The notes under the pieces: model-generated
What the model was told of the DNA's origin: nothing
The model's input: only the letters and a program-made list of their open reading frames with translations
Databases searched by the model: none
Assembly: GCA_023105745.1 (NCBI GenBank)
Contig: JALGQZ010000002.1
Span: forward strand, 40,965,997-41,029,996
DNA: 64,000 nt
DNA from: Austropuccinia psidii
Taxonomy: Eukaryota; Basidiomycota; Pucciniomycetes; Pucciniales; Sphaerophragmiaceae
Direction: 5' to 3'
Shown here: positions 12,961 through 25,303 of the stretch, piece after piece
Layout of the letters: every line of letters begins with the position of its first letter
Numbering within the stretch: position 1 is the first letter of the stretch
Program-made: the position numbers and the translations under genes

Positions 12961-14310
12961 AAAGGGAGCCCTCATCAAGGCTTAAAGCTGATATTTTATT
13001 CCCTTTTATAAATTATGAAGTCATATGACCTTTTTGATTTCAATTGGTATAGGATTAAAAAAATAAAAAAAGGGAAAAAAAGCCCTCTACATGGCTTTAA
13101 ACTGCTTTGCTTCTTTTTTTCAAAATCTTATGGTTATTTTGAGTTTATTCATATCACTAACAAACTATTTATCATTTTATCTATTTTCAAATATTTGAAC
13201 AATAAGTTGCTAAAAGATAGAAAAAAAATAACAAATATATCCTCAGCAAGACATTAAACTGGTGTTTTCTTCTTTTATTTCAATTAACTGAAAATAATTA
13301 TTTACTTTTACAGGGCTCTAAAAATAAGAGCCCTCACCAAGGCTTCAAGCTTCTCACTTTCATTTTTTTGATTATTATTCTATTGGCTTTCTTGTTTTGC
13401 TGAAAATTTCTTTATTCTAAAGTCTTTTTTCATGAATGAACAGGGCTTTGAAAAATAAAGAGCCCTCAGAATGGCTTCAAACTACTTAGTTCATTTATGA
13501 ATTATAATTTTGATATTTTAATTTGGTAATTAATTTTTTATTTGGAGATGCTACAGGGCTATAAAAAAAATTCCCTGAGCAACGAATGAAACTGCTCAAT
13601 TTCATTGTTTATGTTTACTTGTTACATTACTGATTATTTATTTTACTAAAATTTCAGTATTTTTTAGCTTAATTAAATGAATGAAGAAAAAATAATAATC
13701 AAATCCCTCATCAAGGGTTTAAACTGATGAGTTTATTAATTTTAAGATCATTTTATTTTCATAACAAAATTAATCTAAAACTTATGATTCTTAATTTCTA
13801 CAGGAATTCAAAAAATAAAAAACCCTCAGCATGGCTTTAAACTTCTGGATTTGCTTATTTATCTTACTAAATTTGGTTTATTAATTCTTTTATGTTAAAG
13901 GGCATACAAAACAGAAGGAAAGCCCTTAGCATGGCTTGAAACTGCTTGTTTTTATGTATTATTCAATTCTTCTTTCCTCTATCAAGGCTAAATTTCTTTT
14001 TTATTTTCATACAGGTATATTTCAATGAAACAAAAAAACAGATTTCTTTGATTCTATAAGGTTGAGAGTTCTTGTAAACTGAACATGATTCCTCAATAAG
14101 ACTATAAACTATGTGAACTAATTATACAACTTGGCTTTAAAAATAAATCACATGCCATGAAAGCCAAAAGGCAACAAGAATTTGCCTGGAAACAAGGTAT
14201 GGTCCTTGGCAAGACCATAAACTGCCCACTAAAAATTCTCAACAAGGACTCAAAATACAAAACACTCAACCAATGGTCCTTGGCAAGTCCATAAACTGCA
14301 CCTTTAAATA
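12961..14310 (+). repeat. Array of about 10 hairpin repeat units at roughly 90-155 bp spacing
   Basis: Units recur with hairpin starts at about 12967, 13081, 13236, 13329, 13461, 13570, 13701, 13821 and 13921, with two more at 14198 and 14274. Each has a short stem, a loop usually beginning CT and ending CAA or CAT, the complementary stem, then (T)TAAACTG. The stem varies while pairing is kept: AGCC/GGCT, AAATCC/GGGTTT, ATTC/GAAT and TATGGTC/GACCATA. Some units (13821, 13236) have one mismatch. Several units also begin ACAGGGCT, which is complementary to the AGCCCT of the hairpin. The same motif occurs in element F on its sense strand and in the LTR of G. Confidence 0.8.
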
Positions 14311-14340
14311 TCAACAAGAAATCACTAAGAGTATCAAAAA

Positions 14341-17334
14341 TGTGAGTGTTTGAGATATGACCACATATCCAAAAAGGTTACAAGAAAAGCTTCACAATAA
14401 TTATTCCTCTGAATGATCATCTTAAAATAAATAAAAATACCATAAAAAAGCATTAATGCTGAATTAACTTAGAATATGATGAATAAAAACTTGGAATATA
14501 TTAAACTATTAGATTCTCTATAATAAAAAACACATATATCTTCTTTATGGCATATCTGTAAAGTCAATAACGAAAGAGTAATAAGCTAAAAATGCCATAA
14601 AAAGACGTAAATTCTTATTTATCTCAGAAACCAATGAGACAATATGTGAAAGAAATGGAACCATTGGTTTCCCCATGAAAAACTAAACATAAAAAATATT
14701 ATTTCACTTCTCTAAAGTTGATACTTAAGTAATTAAGCTGAATATATGCACTTTTTTGGTCAGTGCATACATTCATAGTTTTTAGCTAATAACTCTTGAA
14801 ATATACATGATAGAGGGTTAAGCCAAAGGTAAAGCTAACACCTAATTACTGTAAGAACACATATATCAACTTTATTTGAAAAGCTATAAACAAGGTTATA
14901 ACTTGTAAGGGTTTATTGAACAAAATTGTTGGAGCTGTTGACCAATTTTTTGTGAAAGTAGTCTGAAGTTAAAATAAAGCAGATATTCAAGCTCTACTAG
15001 CTTGTACGTGAAGAATGATATATTATTTATCATAATATTCAAGGTAAAACCACTTGAAATCAAGGTTTGAAGTTTAAAATATTAAATTTTGACAGAAAAG
15101 ATGAGATACAAGAAAACTCATCAAAGATAGAATTTTGATTATATAATAAAATGCTCTTGGAAATTTAATAAGGGAATGTCAAGCTATCAGAATTCACTCT
15201 CTAAATGGCTGTAGCATGTTTACATTCAACATTATCAATGATAAAAGCTTAAGCTTAAAATTGATCATTTATGATCACTCACTAGAAGCTTATTTTGAGC
15301 TTAACAATTATATAAGTGATAGAACTGGTGAATACCATTATATTATGATTAATAATAATAAAATCCAAAAGTTTTAGGCTTCTTCCAAGCCTATGATGTC
15401 ATTAAAATTAGAGTTATAGTGATAACTCTAAATAATGGTGTAATAATGACATAGGATGGTTTGATCATGATGTAATCATCACTAAACCTTAAAATACTAA
15501 TTGTTTCCTGTGGATACCACTGGTAAACGTCTACTAGAAGCCTTAAGGACTCTAGAAGGGAGGATTTTACTATGAATAGAGCCTCTTTTACTCTATTTCC
15601 CCCTCAGACACATCAAAAACAATAAAAAATTAAATAAAAAGGTAAAATCTTTATTCTTTATATATGAATCATTTATATTATCAAAGAGCAAAGTTGATAT
15701 TTACTATAATCATCAATCTTGACATGATCACTCCATTTTCAATTGTTTTTGCTATATTCCTCTATAAATCTTATTTTCCACATAAAATTAAGAATATCTG
15801 TAATTTCTCTTATTTCATTTCTAAATACAATTCAAATAAGTTTTATTTACATTTTTTGTTGTAAAAGCTTTTAAAATTATTATATTAAGTTTTAAAAGTA
15901 GGTAATTTTCTCTTTCATAATAATTCCTCTCTATCATTACTCTTAATAATTCTTTTATTAATATAAATAGTATTTATATTAATATATAACATTAATATTG
16001 GTAATATTATTGTTATGAATTCTTTTTTATCTTAATTATTTTCTCACACATTGTTATTTGTTGGTAACAATAATAAAGAGCTTTAAATATATTAATATAT
16101 TTATTTTTATTATATTATTATATTTATTTAATAATATAAGAATTTTGGCCATAATTAAAATAATTATTTATCATTTTAACTATTATTTACTTTATTCATT
16201 CAATAAGGACATTCATAGTCAAATAAGTGAAATATTTGTAATATTTACTTGTTTCATAGTCAAACCTTACAAACAAGGACTATAAAGAAAGTAAACAAAG
16301 GTTCCTTGGCAAGACCATGAACTGCCTATTCAAAGTATTCAAAAATATTTAACAAGGACTATCAAAACAGGATAAGTCCTATGCAAGACTAGAAACTACC
16401 TAAGCTTTTATTTCATTTTATCATTTCTCTCTATTATTACTCTTGATAATTCTCTTATTAATATAAATAGTATTTATATTAATATATAACATTAATATTG
16501 GTAATAGTATTGCTATGAATTGTTTTTATCATTAAATTTCTTTCACGCATTATTATTTGTTGGTAACAATAATAAAGAGCTTTATATATATTAATTATTA
16601 TATATTAATATATTTATTCTTATTATATTATTATATTTATTTAATAATATAAGAACTTTTGGCCATAATTGTAATAATTATTTAGCATTATGATTATTAT
16701 TCACTTTATTCATTTAATAAAGAAATTCATAGTCAAATAAGTGAAATATTTGTAATATTTACCTCTTCTCTCATAGTCAAACCTTACAAACAAGGACTAT
16801 AAAGAAAGTAAACAAAGGTTCCTTGGAAAGACCATGAACTGCCTATATAAAGTATTCAAAAATATTCAACAAGGACTATCAAAGCAGCATAAGGGCTATG
16901 CAAGACTAGAAACTACCTAAGGTTTTATTTTATTTTATTATTTCTCTCTATTATTACTCTTGATAATTCTTTTATTAATATAAATAGTATTTATATTAAT
17001 ATATAACATTAATATTTGTAACAGTTTTGTTATTAACTGTTTTTTATTATTAGAAAACATTTTTTACGCCTTATTGTTTGCTGGCAACAATAATAAAGAG
17101 CGTTAAATGTATTAATTTTTATATATTAATATGTTCATTTTTATTATATTACCATTTTATAATATAAACTATATTATTATATTTATTTAATAATATCAGA
17201 ATCTTATGCCATAATTGTAATCATTTTTTATTATTGTAATTATTATTTATTTTATTCATTTGATAAGGACATTCATAGTACAATAAGTGAAATATTTGTA
17301 ATATTTACTTATTGTTTCATAGTCAAACCTTACA
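14341..17334 (+). repeat. 5' LTR of element G (D family, enlarged to 2994 bp)
   Basis: It begins TGTGAGTGTTTGAGATATG and ends CAAACCTTACA, collinear with the D LTR at 55136-57150. It is about 1 kb longer because its last third is present in tandem units (15932 onward). A degenerate TATA-like TATGAATAG lies near 15571, where D has TATAAATAG. The LTR is inserted in the hairpin array of element I; the flanking target sequence is A-rich (TCAAAAA). The matching 3' LTR is outside the window. Confidence 0.88.
15932..17334 (+). repeat. Three tandem units of about 500 bp inside the G LTR
   Basis: The landmark ATATAAATAGTATTTATATT occurs at 15961, 16461 and 16979 (spacing 500 and 518). Each unit holds the LTR 3' region. 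The first two are followed by about 150 bp absent from the D LTR, which contains two hairpins each (near 16300 and 16373; 16820 and 16893), for example AGTC-CTATGCAA-GACT. The D LTR has one such 3' region and no hairpin segment. Confidence 0.88.
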
Positions 17335-17779
17335 TTTGGGCCCTGGCCATGAATTTTACTTAAAGACCTTCAAAAAAGATTTATTTTTTTGCTTATCCAA
17401 TAATAAATCCATATTTATAATGATAAAATTATATAATAATTTTATATTTATTTTAAGAGCTATTGAGACATTTGGAAAGCAATTGTACTGTCTTACACAT
17501 GGTTTTTCATATTTTCAGACTTGAAAGAACTTTCTTTGAGTGACTCTAGTGATTAAAAAAGATATTTATAAATTAAAAATGAATCTATATTCTAAATTAA
17601 TTTTGAAAAGAATCATTTTAATTTTATTTTATTATTCAAAAAAAAAATATAAAAATAAATAAAAAAGCCAATCAAAAAGTTACTTCTATTATTTATTTTA
17701 TTCATTAAAAAGATATTAAAGCAATTCTTATATGGAAATCGCCATATTTTATCAAAAATAACACTTTTAAGAAAAATAC
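17335..17779 (+). pseudogene. Primer site and leader of element G, cut by element H
   Basis: TTTGGGCCCTGGCCATG follows the LTR as a decayed version of the D primer site. The next 430 bp align with D 57171-57620, including a conserved patch around CTTTGAGTGACTCTAGTGATT. The sequence breaks at 17779, where H begins, just before the point corresponding to D's ORF1 acceptor. The rest of G must lie right of the window. Confidence 0.85.
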
Positions 17780-18151
17780 TGTGGTATTCCATACTTTTTT
17801 TTCACCAGGCTCAAGCTCATAGTACCCCATAAGAGCAGTAAATCCAGCCTACAGGCAGACTTTCACTAAAATTCTACACCAAAAGGTCAATTTTACAGCA
17901 AGAAGCTGGATTTAACTCATAAAACCATGGCACAGGCACCAAAGGGCAGTGTGTTTGTTTAAATAAATTATTCAATTTCATTATGCATATGTAAAAAATC
18001 AGGTTACATATAATAAACTAGTTACAACCAATAAGGTACCACCCTTTAAATTACACACTCCACCCAGCTTTACACCTCCCTTATAGCCACAGTACTCATG
18101 CAGCAAGAAAATGACACATGCATTAGTTATACAGCCAACTTGCATTCAAAG

Positions 18152-18805
18152 TCACATGATGCAAAGCCCAGCCCCATGGAATTCCTGAAGCTTATTTACA
18201 ACATAGCCACAGGAGTACCTTATCTTATATCCACAGTAACCCCACTTGAAACCTTGAAACAGAATCAGTTTTATTTACACCACTCATCACCTCATGCAAA
18301 CCAAAGCTAGTTACAACAGGCTGCATGCAGTACACAATTTTAATTAAATCTCAACCACATGACTATGCACAGCATGTGTCAAACTCAAAAATCACATCAT
18401 CTCATACATAACAGTAAGTTCAACAGTGCAAGAAATTATCAACTGACTTCATTTTAAAGTTCAAAAAGAAGAAAAACAACCATTACACCTACATAAATTA
18501 CACAGCCACTTCTACTAAACCTAAAATAGGACATATGCAAAGGAATTGCAAGGTCATCATGTGATACTGCATCCACCAACAGAATATCATGTGACAGGAA
18601 AGAGGCTGTGCACAACAAGAATCCCCAGCCAAAATTGAATCACCTCATATATGCAAGGAAAATTCAAGAATATCACATCATAATTAGTTCACCAAAAGAC
18701 AATCATGTGATAAATGGAGGCTTTGCAGAGAAAACAATTATCATCAAACCTCAAATCACTTGACCCATGAAAGAATGGGCCTCACCAAAAATGGAGTCAC
18801 ATGAT
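18152..18805. promoter_or_regulatory. Cluster of TCACATGA sites in the U3 of the H LTR
   Basis: The 8-mer TCACATGA, in either orientation, occurs at about 18152, 18557, 18587, 18703 and 18797. Two near-copies (TCACATCA) lie near 18392 and 18673. All lie upstream of the TATA box. The shape is that of an E-box-like transcription-factor site; the factor is unknown. Confidence 0.55.
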
Positions 18806-18870
18806 GAAATCAAGAGGAATTAAAGTGGAAAAGACAGCTTCCATGGAAAGCTCCCTGGGCTCCCAAAAGG

Positions 18871-18879
18871 TATAAATAG
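18871..18879 (+). promoter_or_regulatory. TATA box of the H LTR
   Basis: TATAAATAG sits in the middle of the LTR and is followed by a GC- and CT-rich stretch, the usual place for a retrotransposon core promoter. The F LTR has the same TATAAATAG on its sense strand (51543-51551). Confidence 0.7.
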
Positions 18880-19708
18880 AGGGGCTCTCTCCCCCCAAAG
18901 TTCAAATTCCCCCATGCAAATTATATCCCCTGCCAATTGCAAGCACAGGAATAATTCATCCCTCACCTGGGAGGTAGTCCAGTATATTATAATAAATTTA
19001 ATTACCCAGTAGCTAAGCTCAGTGGAATCTTATGATTATTAAAAAAAAGAAAATAAAAATTATCCAGTACCCACGATTAAGGTTACTACTCTATTAAAAT
19101 ATTTTAACTAGTAAAATTAACTTCATTTAACAAGATTTAAAAATAGCTTACCCCTTTAAAAAATCCAATATCAAAGAATCTTACCTCTTAAATTTAACAA
19201 ATACTATTTTATCTCATTATTAACACTCTTAAAAAAATAACAAACCTTTAAAAAATTATTTTACTCTATTATAACTTTACCTTAACAACATTCCCTTTAT
19301 CAACACTCTTCCAGCTTTCCAGAACACCTTAAAAAAACCCATCTTACCAAGATTATATCACCAGGAAGAAACCACTCACCTCAATTTCACTCAAAAATAA
19401 AAAACAAAATTATACAGACAAGTATTTCATTAAAACATCAAATTTAACCAAAATTACTGACAGTATTTTTCATATTATTTATTGAATAGGTCTGATCTGA
19501 GACTTCTGAATCTTGTCTTATGCAGTTGTAAAGCCACTTACTAATTTTATTTTGGTTTGTGAGCTCCAAGGAAGATTTTGTTCAGTATTTTAGGAGGGGC
19601 AGGCAATACACCCTTGCCACCCTTTATTAGCAATTCAAAACTAGTTACCTGTTATTTCCACCTCCAGGTACTGCCTCATTTTAATCCCACACAAGAGGAG
19701 TTCCCACA

Positions 19709-19728
19709 TCTGGTGTCCCAACAGTGGC
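19709..19728 (+). promoter_or_regulatory. Primer-binding site of element H
   Basis: TCTGGTGTCCCAACAGTGGC follows the LTR end; after a 2-nt spacer it starts with the usual TGG. Element F has the same sequence at the same place. It differs completely from the GGGGGCC site of A-D and G. The tRNA was not assigned. Confidence 0.8.
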
Positions 19729-19846
19729 AGAAAACCTCAACTTCACTAAAAATCAATTAAATTACACTAAAAAATCTTAACTACTCCAAGAATTTTTTTT
19801 TTTACAACAAAAACTGGAGTCAAATAATCAAAATCAGCCAAATCCA

Positions 19847-22800
19847 TTGTCTCAAAAATCTGAATCATCAACTCACTCTGATTATTATTATTATCCACCT
19901 AGACAAGAATCAGAATTAGGAGAGGAATCAGAAAAATATTCTAATTTTCCTATTGCAACACCAAGAACCAATAAAAGGGACTTGAAGGTTGTGGAGAAAT
20001 TTTTCCTTGATCTCCTTGAAAGGAATGAAATCAATAACTCAATACCAGAATCAAAGGAAGAAATAAACCAATCAAAAATTGATAAAACTTCATCATCAAA
20101 ATTACCCCCCAGTATTGAAGAAATTCAGGAAGATAACCTTAATGAAGAGACTGTTGAAGGACAGGAAGAAATTTCTTCAACAGAGAGACTTCAGCAGAAG
20201 ATGCTAGAAATGCAAGCAGAATTACTAGCACTAATCAAAAAGGAAGGGAAAAATAAATCATCAAGTTATACTCCACAAAATAGTCCACTTGAAGAGAAAA
20301 CCACCCTTCCAAGATCATTCAGGCAGCATGGATCACCTTCACCTTATCCTAGACCCATGGCCACATCAACACCTTATACAGAACAAAGACAAAGTACCTT
20401 ACCAAGAAGAGTCAACATTTCTTCCCAAATGCCAACTCTATTACATCAAGAAATTCCAAGAAACACTACTCCAATAGTGAAAATCAGAGCTAAGGACTAT
20501 AACCTGTGGCTTGATGGAAAGGATGTTGAAAGATTCATCAAGAAAGTTGAAAATATTGCAGAAATTGAAGGAGCAAGTGGAAGAGACATTTCAAGACAAA
20601 TAGCATTTTGGACAAAAATGAAGAAATCAGCTATCATATTGAAGGAATGCCAGGATATGAAACAGCTGATTGGGATCAATTAAAAATGGATATGAAAAGA
20701 AGATGGGGAACAGTCTCACCTGAAAGAAGATACAGATTATCCTCAATCACTGATTTATTCACAAAACCTCAACAAGAAGGTGGAATAAGAAGCATGACTC
20801 AATACAGAAAATTAATTGGGGAATATGAAGCAATCATTACTTACCTCAAAAGATACCAATATATCCAAGGTGAGAGCAATCATAACCAGGAAATATTGGC
20901 CAGCCTTTCCACTAGTGTTCAAGAATCAATTTACAAAGAAATGATCAAAGACAGAGCTATGGTTCAAGCCTTGGATGGAGGTTACATCATACCAAGATTG
21001 GATATTTTGAAGTTATACATTGAACAGGACTTGGAGGCCAAGGTTCTGATTAAACAAAAACAATTTTCTAAACCAAAACCTCCAGAAAAGAAAACAAGAT
21101 TTAAGAATGAAAGCTGGGATGAAGTTTCAAAACAAGTAAAAGAACTCACCCAAAAGATCAAAAGTCCTCCACAACCAGAACCTCAGCCAAGAAATGAGGG
21201 AAAAGAATCAGTTAAAGAAGTTTTAAATCAACTTAAAAGCCTTTCAGGAGGAGTGAATCCACCAAGAAGGAACTGGAACAACAATCAAGAGCAAAGATTC
21301 CCTCAAAATAATCAGCCATATAGGCCAAGGAATCCCTTACCACCATTTCCATCCAGTTCTCAAACTTACATACCAGCTCAAATGGCTCCAAGACCACCAT
21401 TGAAGTGTGCTTACTGCAAGGAAGAAGGTCATACAGCAACTAGATGCACTCACCTTGCTGAAGATTTGGAAAGAAGGATTGTCAGAACTCAAGGAGCATC
21501 TTACCTCTTCCCCAATTATCAGAGAGTACCTATGGAAGGAAATGAAAGTGTCAAAAACATAGATAGAGCTTTTGCAAAGGAACAAGCAGAACTAAACAAG
21601 AAATTCATTGAGAAACCTACTGTAAAACCAAGACCAGAAGAAGAGATTAAGCTCACTGAAAAGAAATCAGATAATAAAACAACCTCAATTTCTCATGTTG
21701 AAGATTGGTCAAATTGGATACCACCTACCATTTCCTCAGCCAATGATCCTTTTGAATCACACATTGGACTAAGGCAGACCAAGAAAAGAATGGAAAGACA
21801 ATCCCAAAGTCAAGAGCTAAAGAAGAAAGCAGCTATTCCAGGAACTTACATTTAAGAAGAAAAGGAAGAAGAAAGAGTAATAATTCCCACCAAATTCCAA
21901 AATTCAAATATTCCAAAACCAGACCAGCCTGAGGAGGAAATTGAGAATATTTCCAATAAGAATGAAGATGAGGAAATTCCAAAAGAAGAAAAGAAGCTCA
22001 GAAAACATCAAAAGAAACAAGTTGAAACTAAATTGGAAATTGACAAAATTATTAAGAAAATTATGCAACAAAAGATCAACCTTACCATTGAAGAAATCTT
22101 GAGGATGTCACCAAATTTTGTCCATAAATTACAAGAATTATCAGAAAAAGACAAGGAAAAAATTAAATCACTAAACTCAATGGATCTTCAAGAAAGACTA
22201 TTAACATTTGGATTGAAATAAATACCAAAGCACAAGATTCATTATGCTTGTCCTTTGGGATTTATGGAAATCTTCATTGGAAAGGAAGAATATCCTATCA
22301 GAGCATTAGTGGACACTGGTGCAGAACACAACATTATACCAGAAGAAATAGCAATCAAAGCCTCACTCACAACAAGAAGTCTTAACATGAACCTTAGGGG
22401 AATTGGAGGCCATACCACTTCATTGGTTGCACTTTCAGAATTTACTCCAATCATTTGGGCTTCAGGTTAAGAAGCTCTAATTCACTTCTTCATTGCAAAA
22501 GGATCTGTCCATACAGTACTTGGAAGACCTTCCTTGGCAGAAAACAATATCAGACTAGAATTCTCCCATAAACAAGGAGAGATACTCATTTATCAAGAAC
22601 CTGATGGAAGAAGGTTATGCATGCCAATATGCAAACCTCAAGCACTTGGATGGCAAACTGGTCCACCTAGAGGAATGGATTTATGCAATATGGCAAAATT
22701 GGTCAGAAATAACCCAGGAAAGAAGGATAAAAATGCAAAAAGAGACAATACCATAATCAATTTGACCCAGAAGACCCAACATTTATCCATATCTCCAAAA

Positions 22801-23082
22801 AGGGATAAATTTGGCCAAGAATTCAAAAACACAAAAAAGCCAAACAGCTTCAAAAGACTATTTGAAGACTCAACCTCTGAAGATGAATTACCCAATATAA
22901 GCTACAAGCCAATTAACAATAATGAAGAAACATTCCAAATCTTGGTCAATGGAAATGAGAAAATACATGGAAACCCTTTCAAACCTAAACCCAAAAAGAA
23001 GAAAGTCAGATTGAGTGAACATCATGAGCTTTCAGATGGAGAAATTATGAATGGAATTGAAAAATACCTCAAAATCATGTAA
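19847..23082 (+). pseudogene. Decayed gag-protease polyprotein of element H
   Basis: It would encode a retrotransposon capsid precursor with a CCHC knuckle and an aspartic protease. The frame from 19847 (ATG near a Ser/Tyr-rich start) shifts near 20615-20620, apparently by loss of one A in a run. It then continues through a capsid-like domain, the knuckle CAYCKEEGHTATRC near 21407-21450, and a protease core VDTGAEHNII near 22310. Stops at 21853-21855, 22219-22221, 22468-22470 and 23080-23082 interrupt one frame. Each break is absent in F, so this copy is dead. No reverse transcriptase or integrase follows before C interrupts the element. Confidence 0.9.
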
Positions 23083-23455
23083 GAAAGAGACAAAAACTTA
23101 AAAGACACATACCATATCAACTTCTTGGACAGACCATTGAACAACCAAGAAGAACCTTATGAATGGCAACTGGAAAACCCTGAATTTATCCAGCAACCTC
23201 CCAATGAAGATGAAGAAACAGAATCCATCTTAGAGAATTAATAAAATTACATTTACCTGCCATACATAACCTTTGAAGACCTTTATGGGGATGAAGCTCA
23301 AGAAATTTTATGTAAAGATAAATACTTATGTCACCTTCCAGGATCAAACTTGAACAATATCCAATTCTTAGACTTATTAACTGAAGAGGGAATCAAAGGT
23401 AACCTTGAAGACAAATTTTGGGATGAAATATTTGAAATGGCCACACTACCAAGAA
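23083..23455 (+). pseudogene. C-terminal tail of element H polyprotein, cut by element C
   Basis: Coding-like but stop-containing sequence downstream of the protease. It includes ITFEDLYGDE and FLDLLTEEGIKGNL, which match the element I remains at 11.8-12.0 kb. The reading is severed at 23455 by the LTR of C. The five bases AAGAA (23451-23455) are the presumed target duplication. The remainder of H lies right of the window. Confidence 0.75.
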
Positions 23456-25280
23456 TGTAATGTGTGGATATGCAAATTTGATTAAAAAATCAAGTACTTT
23501 TCGTGTCCTCAAAATTTGTATAAGGTAAAAATCAATTAAAAATAGTAAGAAATATTATTTTTAAGAGGAAACACGCCAATTTTATTGTTTATAACTCTAT
23601 TACTATAAAACAATAATATTATAAAGATTTATTGTTTTACCAACAATAAAACTTTATCCAAAAATACTCTACAAGAGATATTTAAGGCTACAAAAGAAAT
23701 TTCTTCAAGAGCAATTTCAATTGGAATTAATTGAGCAGAGAACTGCAAGCAATTAATTAAAGAACAGAGTCTTTCAAAAGAATATTAAAGAGAAAACACA
23801 CCCAAAAGTGACCAGAGTGAATTTGGAAACAAAGTGACAAAGTTTACAGTGATGAAAGATGCTTTAATTCACTTTTGGGGTGGTTCAGGGGTAAAAATGA
23901 TCATAAGAGCTACAAACAATGGTTATAATGATTTTTTCACGTGGTTAAAAGGTTCAAAATGATTTAATAAAGGTGGTTGGAATCTCTTATTGATTGGTTT
24001 AACAATGTTTAAACTAATTATAAAAGGAAAAGATTCTAACATGAAGAGAAAAGTGGGGCAAAGAAGACATTCTTTTATAGCCATCCATTCTCTTACTCCA
24101 AAAGTAGAATTTACTATTGTCAGTCGTGAAAAACAGTCTGACAACAGAAAAGCCAACTATGGCATCATTGAACCCTGATTTAGACCAAAAAGGGCTGGTT
24201 TGAGCCATTTTTAGCCATTTTAGACCCTTAAATCAGCCATTACTATAGCAATACCTGGTCTAGAGCTATCAAAACATGTCAGAATGTGTGTAAAATACGT
24301 AGAAACCAGCTAAAACTGTTTTTACTATGATGGTTTTATCTTAAGGGTAGTTTTACCCTCTTGGCAACAGCTAAAACTACCCCAGTTGGTATCAAAACCT
24401 CATCATCAATTAAGTCCACAGACCCTGTAACTCAATTCCGGGCCAAAAGTGATGAGCTTTTGCGTGAATTTTGACATCCCACGCCTGTCAGCAAGGATTT
24501 TGGGGGTCTAGCTCCCCCTTAGAGCTGGAGTTCCTTTTCCCCCCCAAATTTAATCTTTCCAATTTATTTTTCCTTTAATTCCTCATCATGTATTATACTT
24601 ATAATTTACATATGTAATTCAATTGAATTGTACAGTACAATACAGTAATAATTGATACCTTATATTTAAATCAAAGTTCACTTATGTAATACATGCGCAG
24701 ATTTTGACATTTCAATTGAATTCAACTGAAAATACTTCAATTCCTCATAACTTCTAAACTAAACACAACACCTCAATTTTAACACAAAAATTGATGGTTA
24801 ACACCACATGTGGTGTGAATTTCATGAAAGTTTTGAGGATTTTCAACCTTTGTTTTGAAAATACTAAAAACTTAATTTAAGCTTATTTAGAGTTGAGCTA
24901 CAAGAATTTCACACAGAGGTGACCCCACCTGATTTTTTATGAGGAATCCAATGGTGAAATAATTTTTATATGTTTATTTATTGGATAAAAAGCTATAATA
25001 ATTTGCATTTAACTTTTTTCCAAATTTATTTATTTTTTACAATTTTGTTAAAATTTCATTTTTACTTAATTTTTTCAAGTATAAATGTAATTTTATAATT
25101 CCAAAATTTAATGTATCTTTATTTTTAAATTGTAATTAATTTTTTTATTTTGAATATAATTTTATATTTATATTTTGATTTCTATTTTAATAATATAAAT
25201 AAATTTATTTTATTTATGTTAATATGTTAATTTTGTATTTGTGGTCTTTTGGGTATATGAAATTACCTCTAAGGCTCACA
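23456..25280 (-). repeat. 3' LTR of element C (1825 bp)
   Basis: On the plus strand it starts TGTAATGTGTGG and ends GGCTCACA; on the sense (minus) strand it runs TGTGAGCC to TTACA, like the D LTR. The 5' copy starts at 54502 and aligns for 634 bp before D interrupts it, with about 6-7% mismatch in the 200 bp I compared. A TATA-like CTATAAAAGA (sense) lies at 24071-24080. Confidence 0.88.
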
Positions 25281-25292
25281 TTCCCTCCCCGT
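25281..25292 (-). promoter_or_regulatory. Polypurine tract of element C
   Basis: Sense strand ACGGGGAGGGAA immediately before the 3' LTR, the usual plus-strand primer position. Confidence 0.75.
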
Positions 25293-25303
25293 AAAAAGGA
25301 ATA

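Larger units (their letters stand above)
17780..19708 (+). repeat. 5' LTR of element H (1929 bp)
   Basis: It starts TGTGGTATTCCATAC and ends GTTCCCACA. These are the same ends as the F LTR read on F's sense strand (TGTGGTATTCC...GTTCCACA). A TATA box, a cluster of TCACATGA sites and an F-type primer site mark it as the 5' LTR. The five bases before it (AATAC, 17775-17779) are the expected target duplication; the partner copy is outside the window. Confidence 0.9.
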
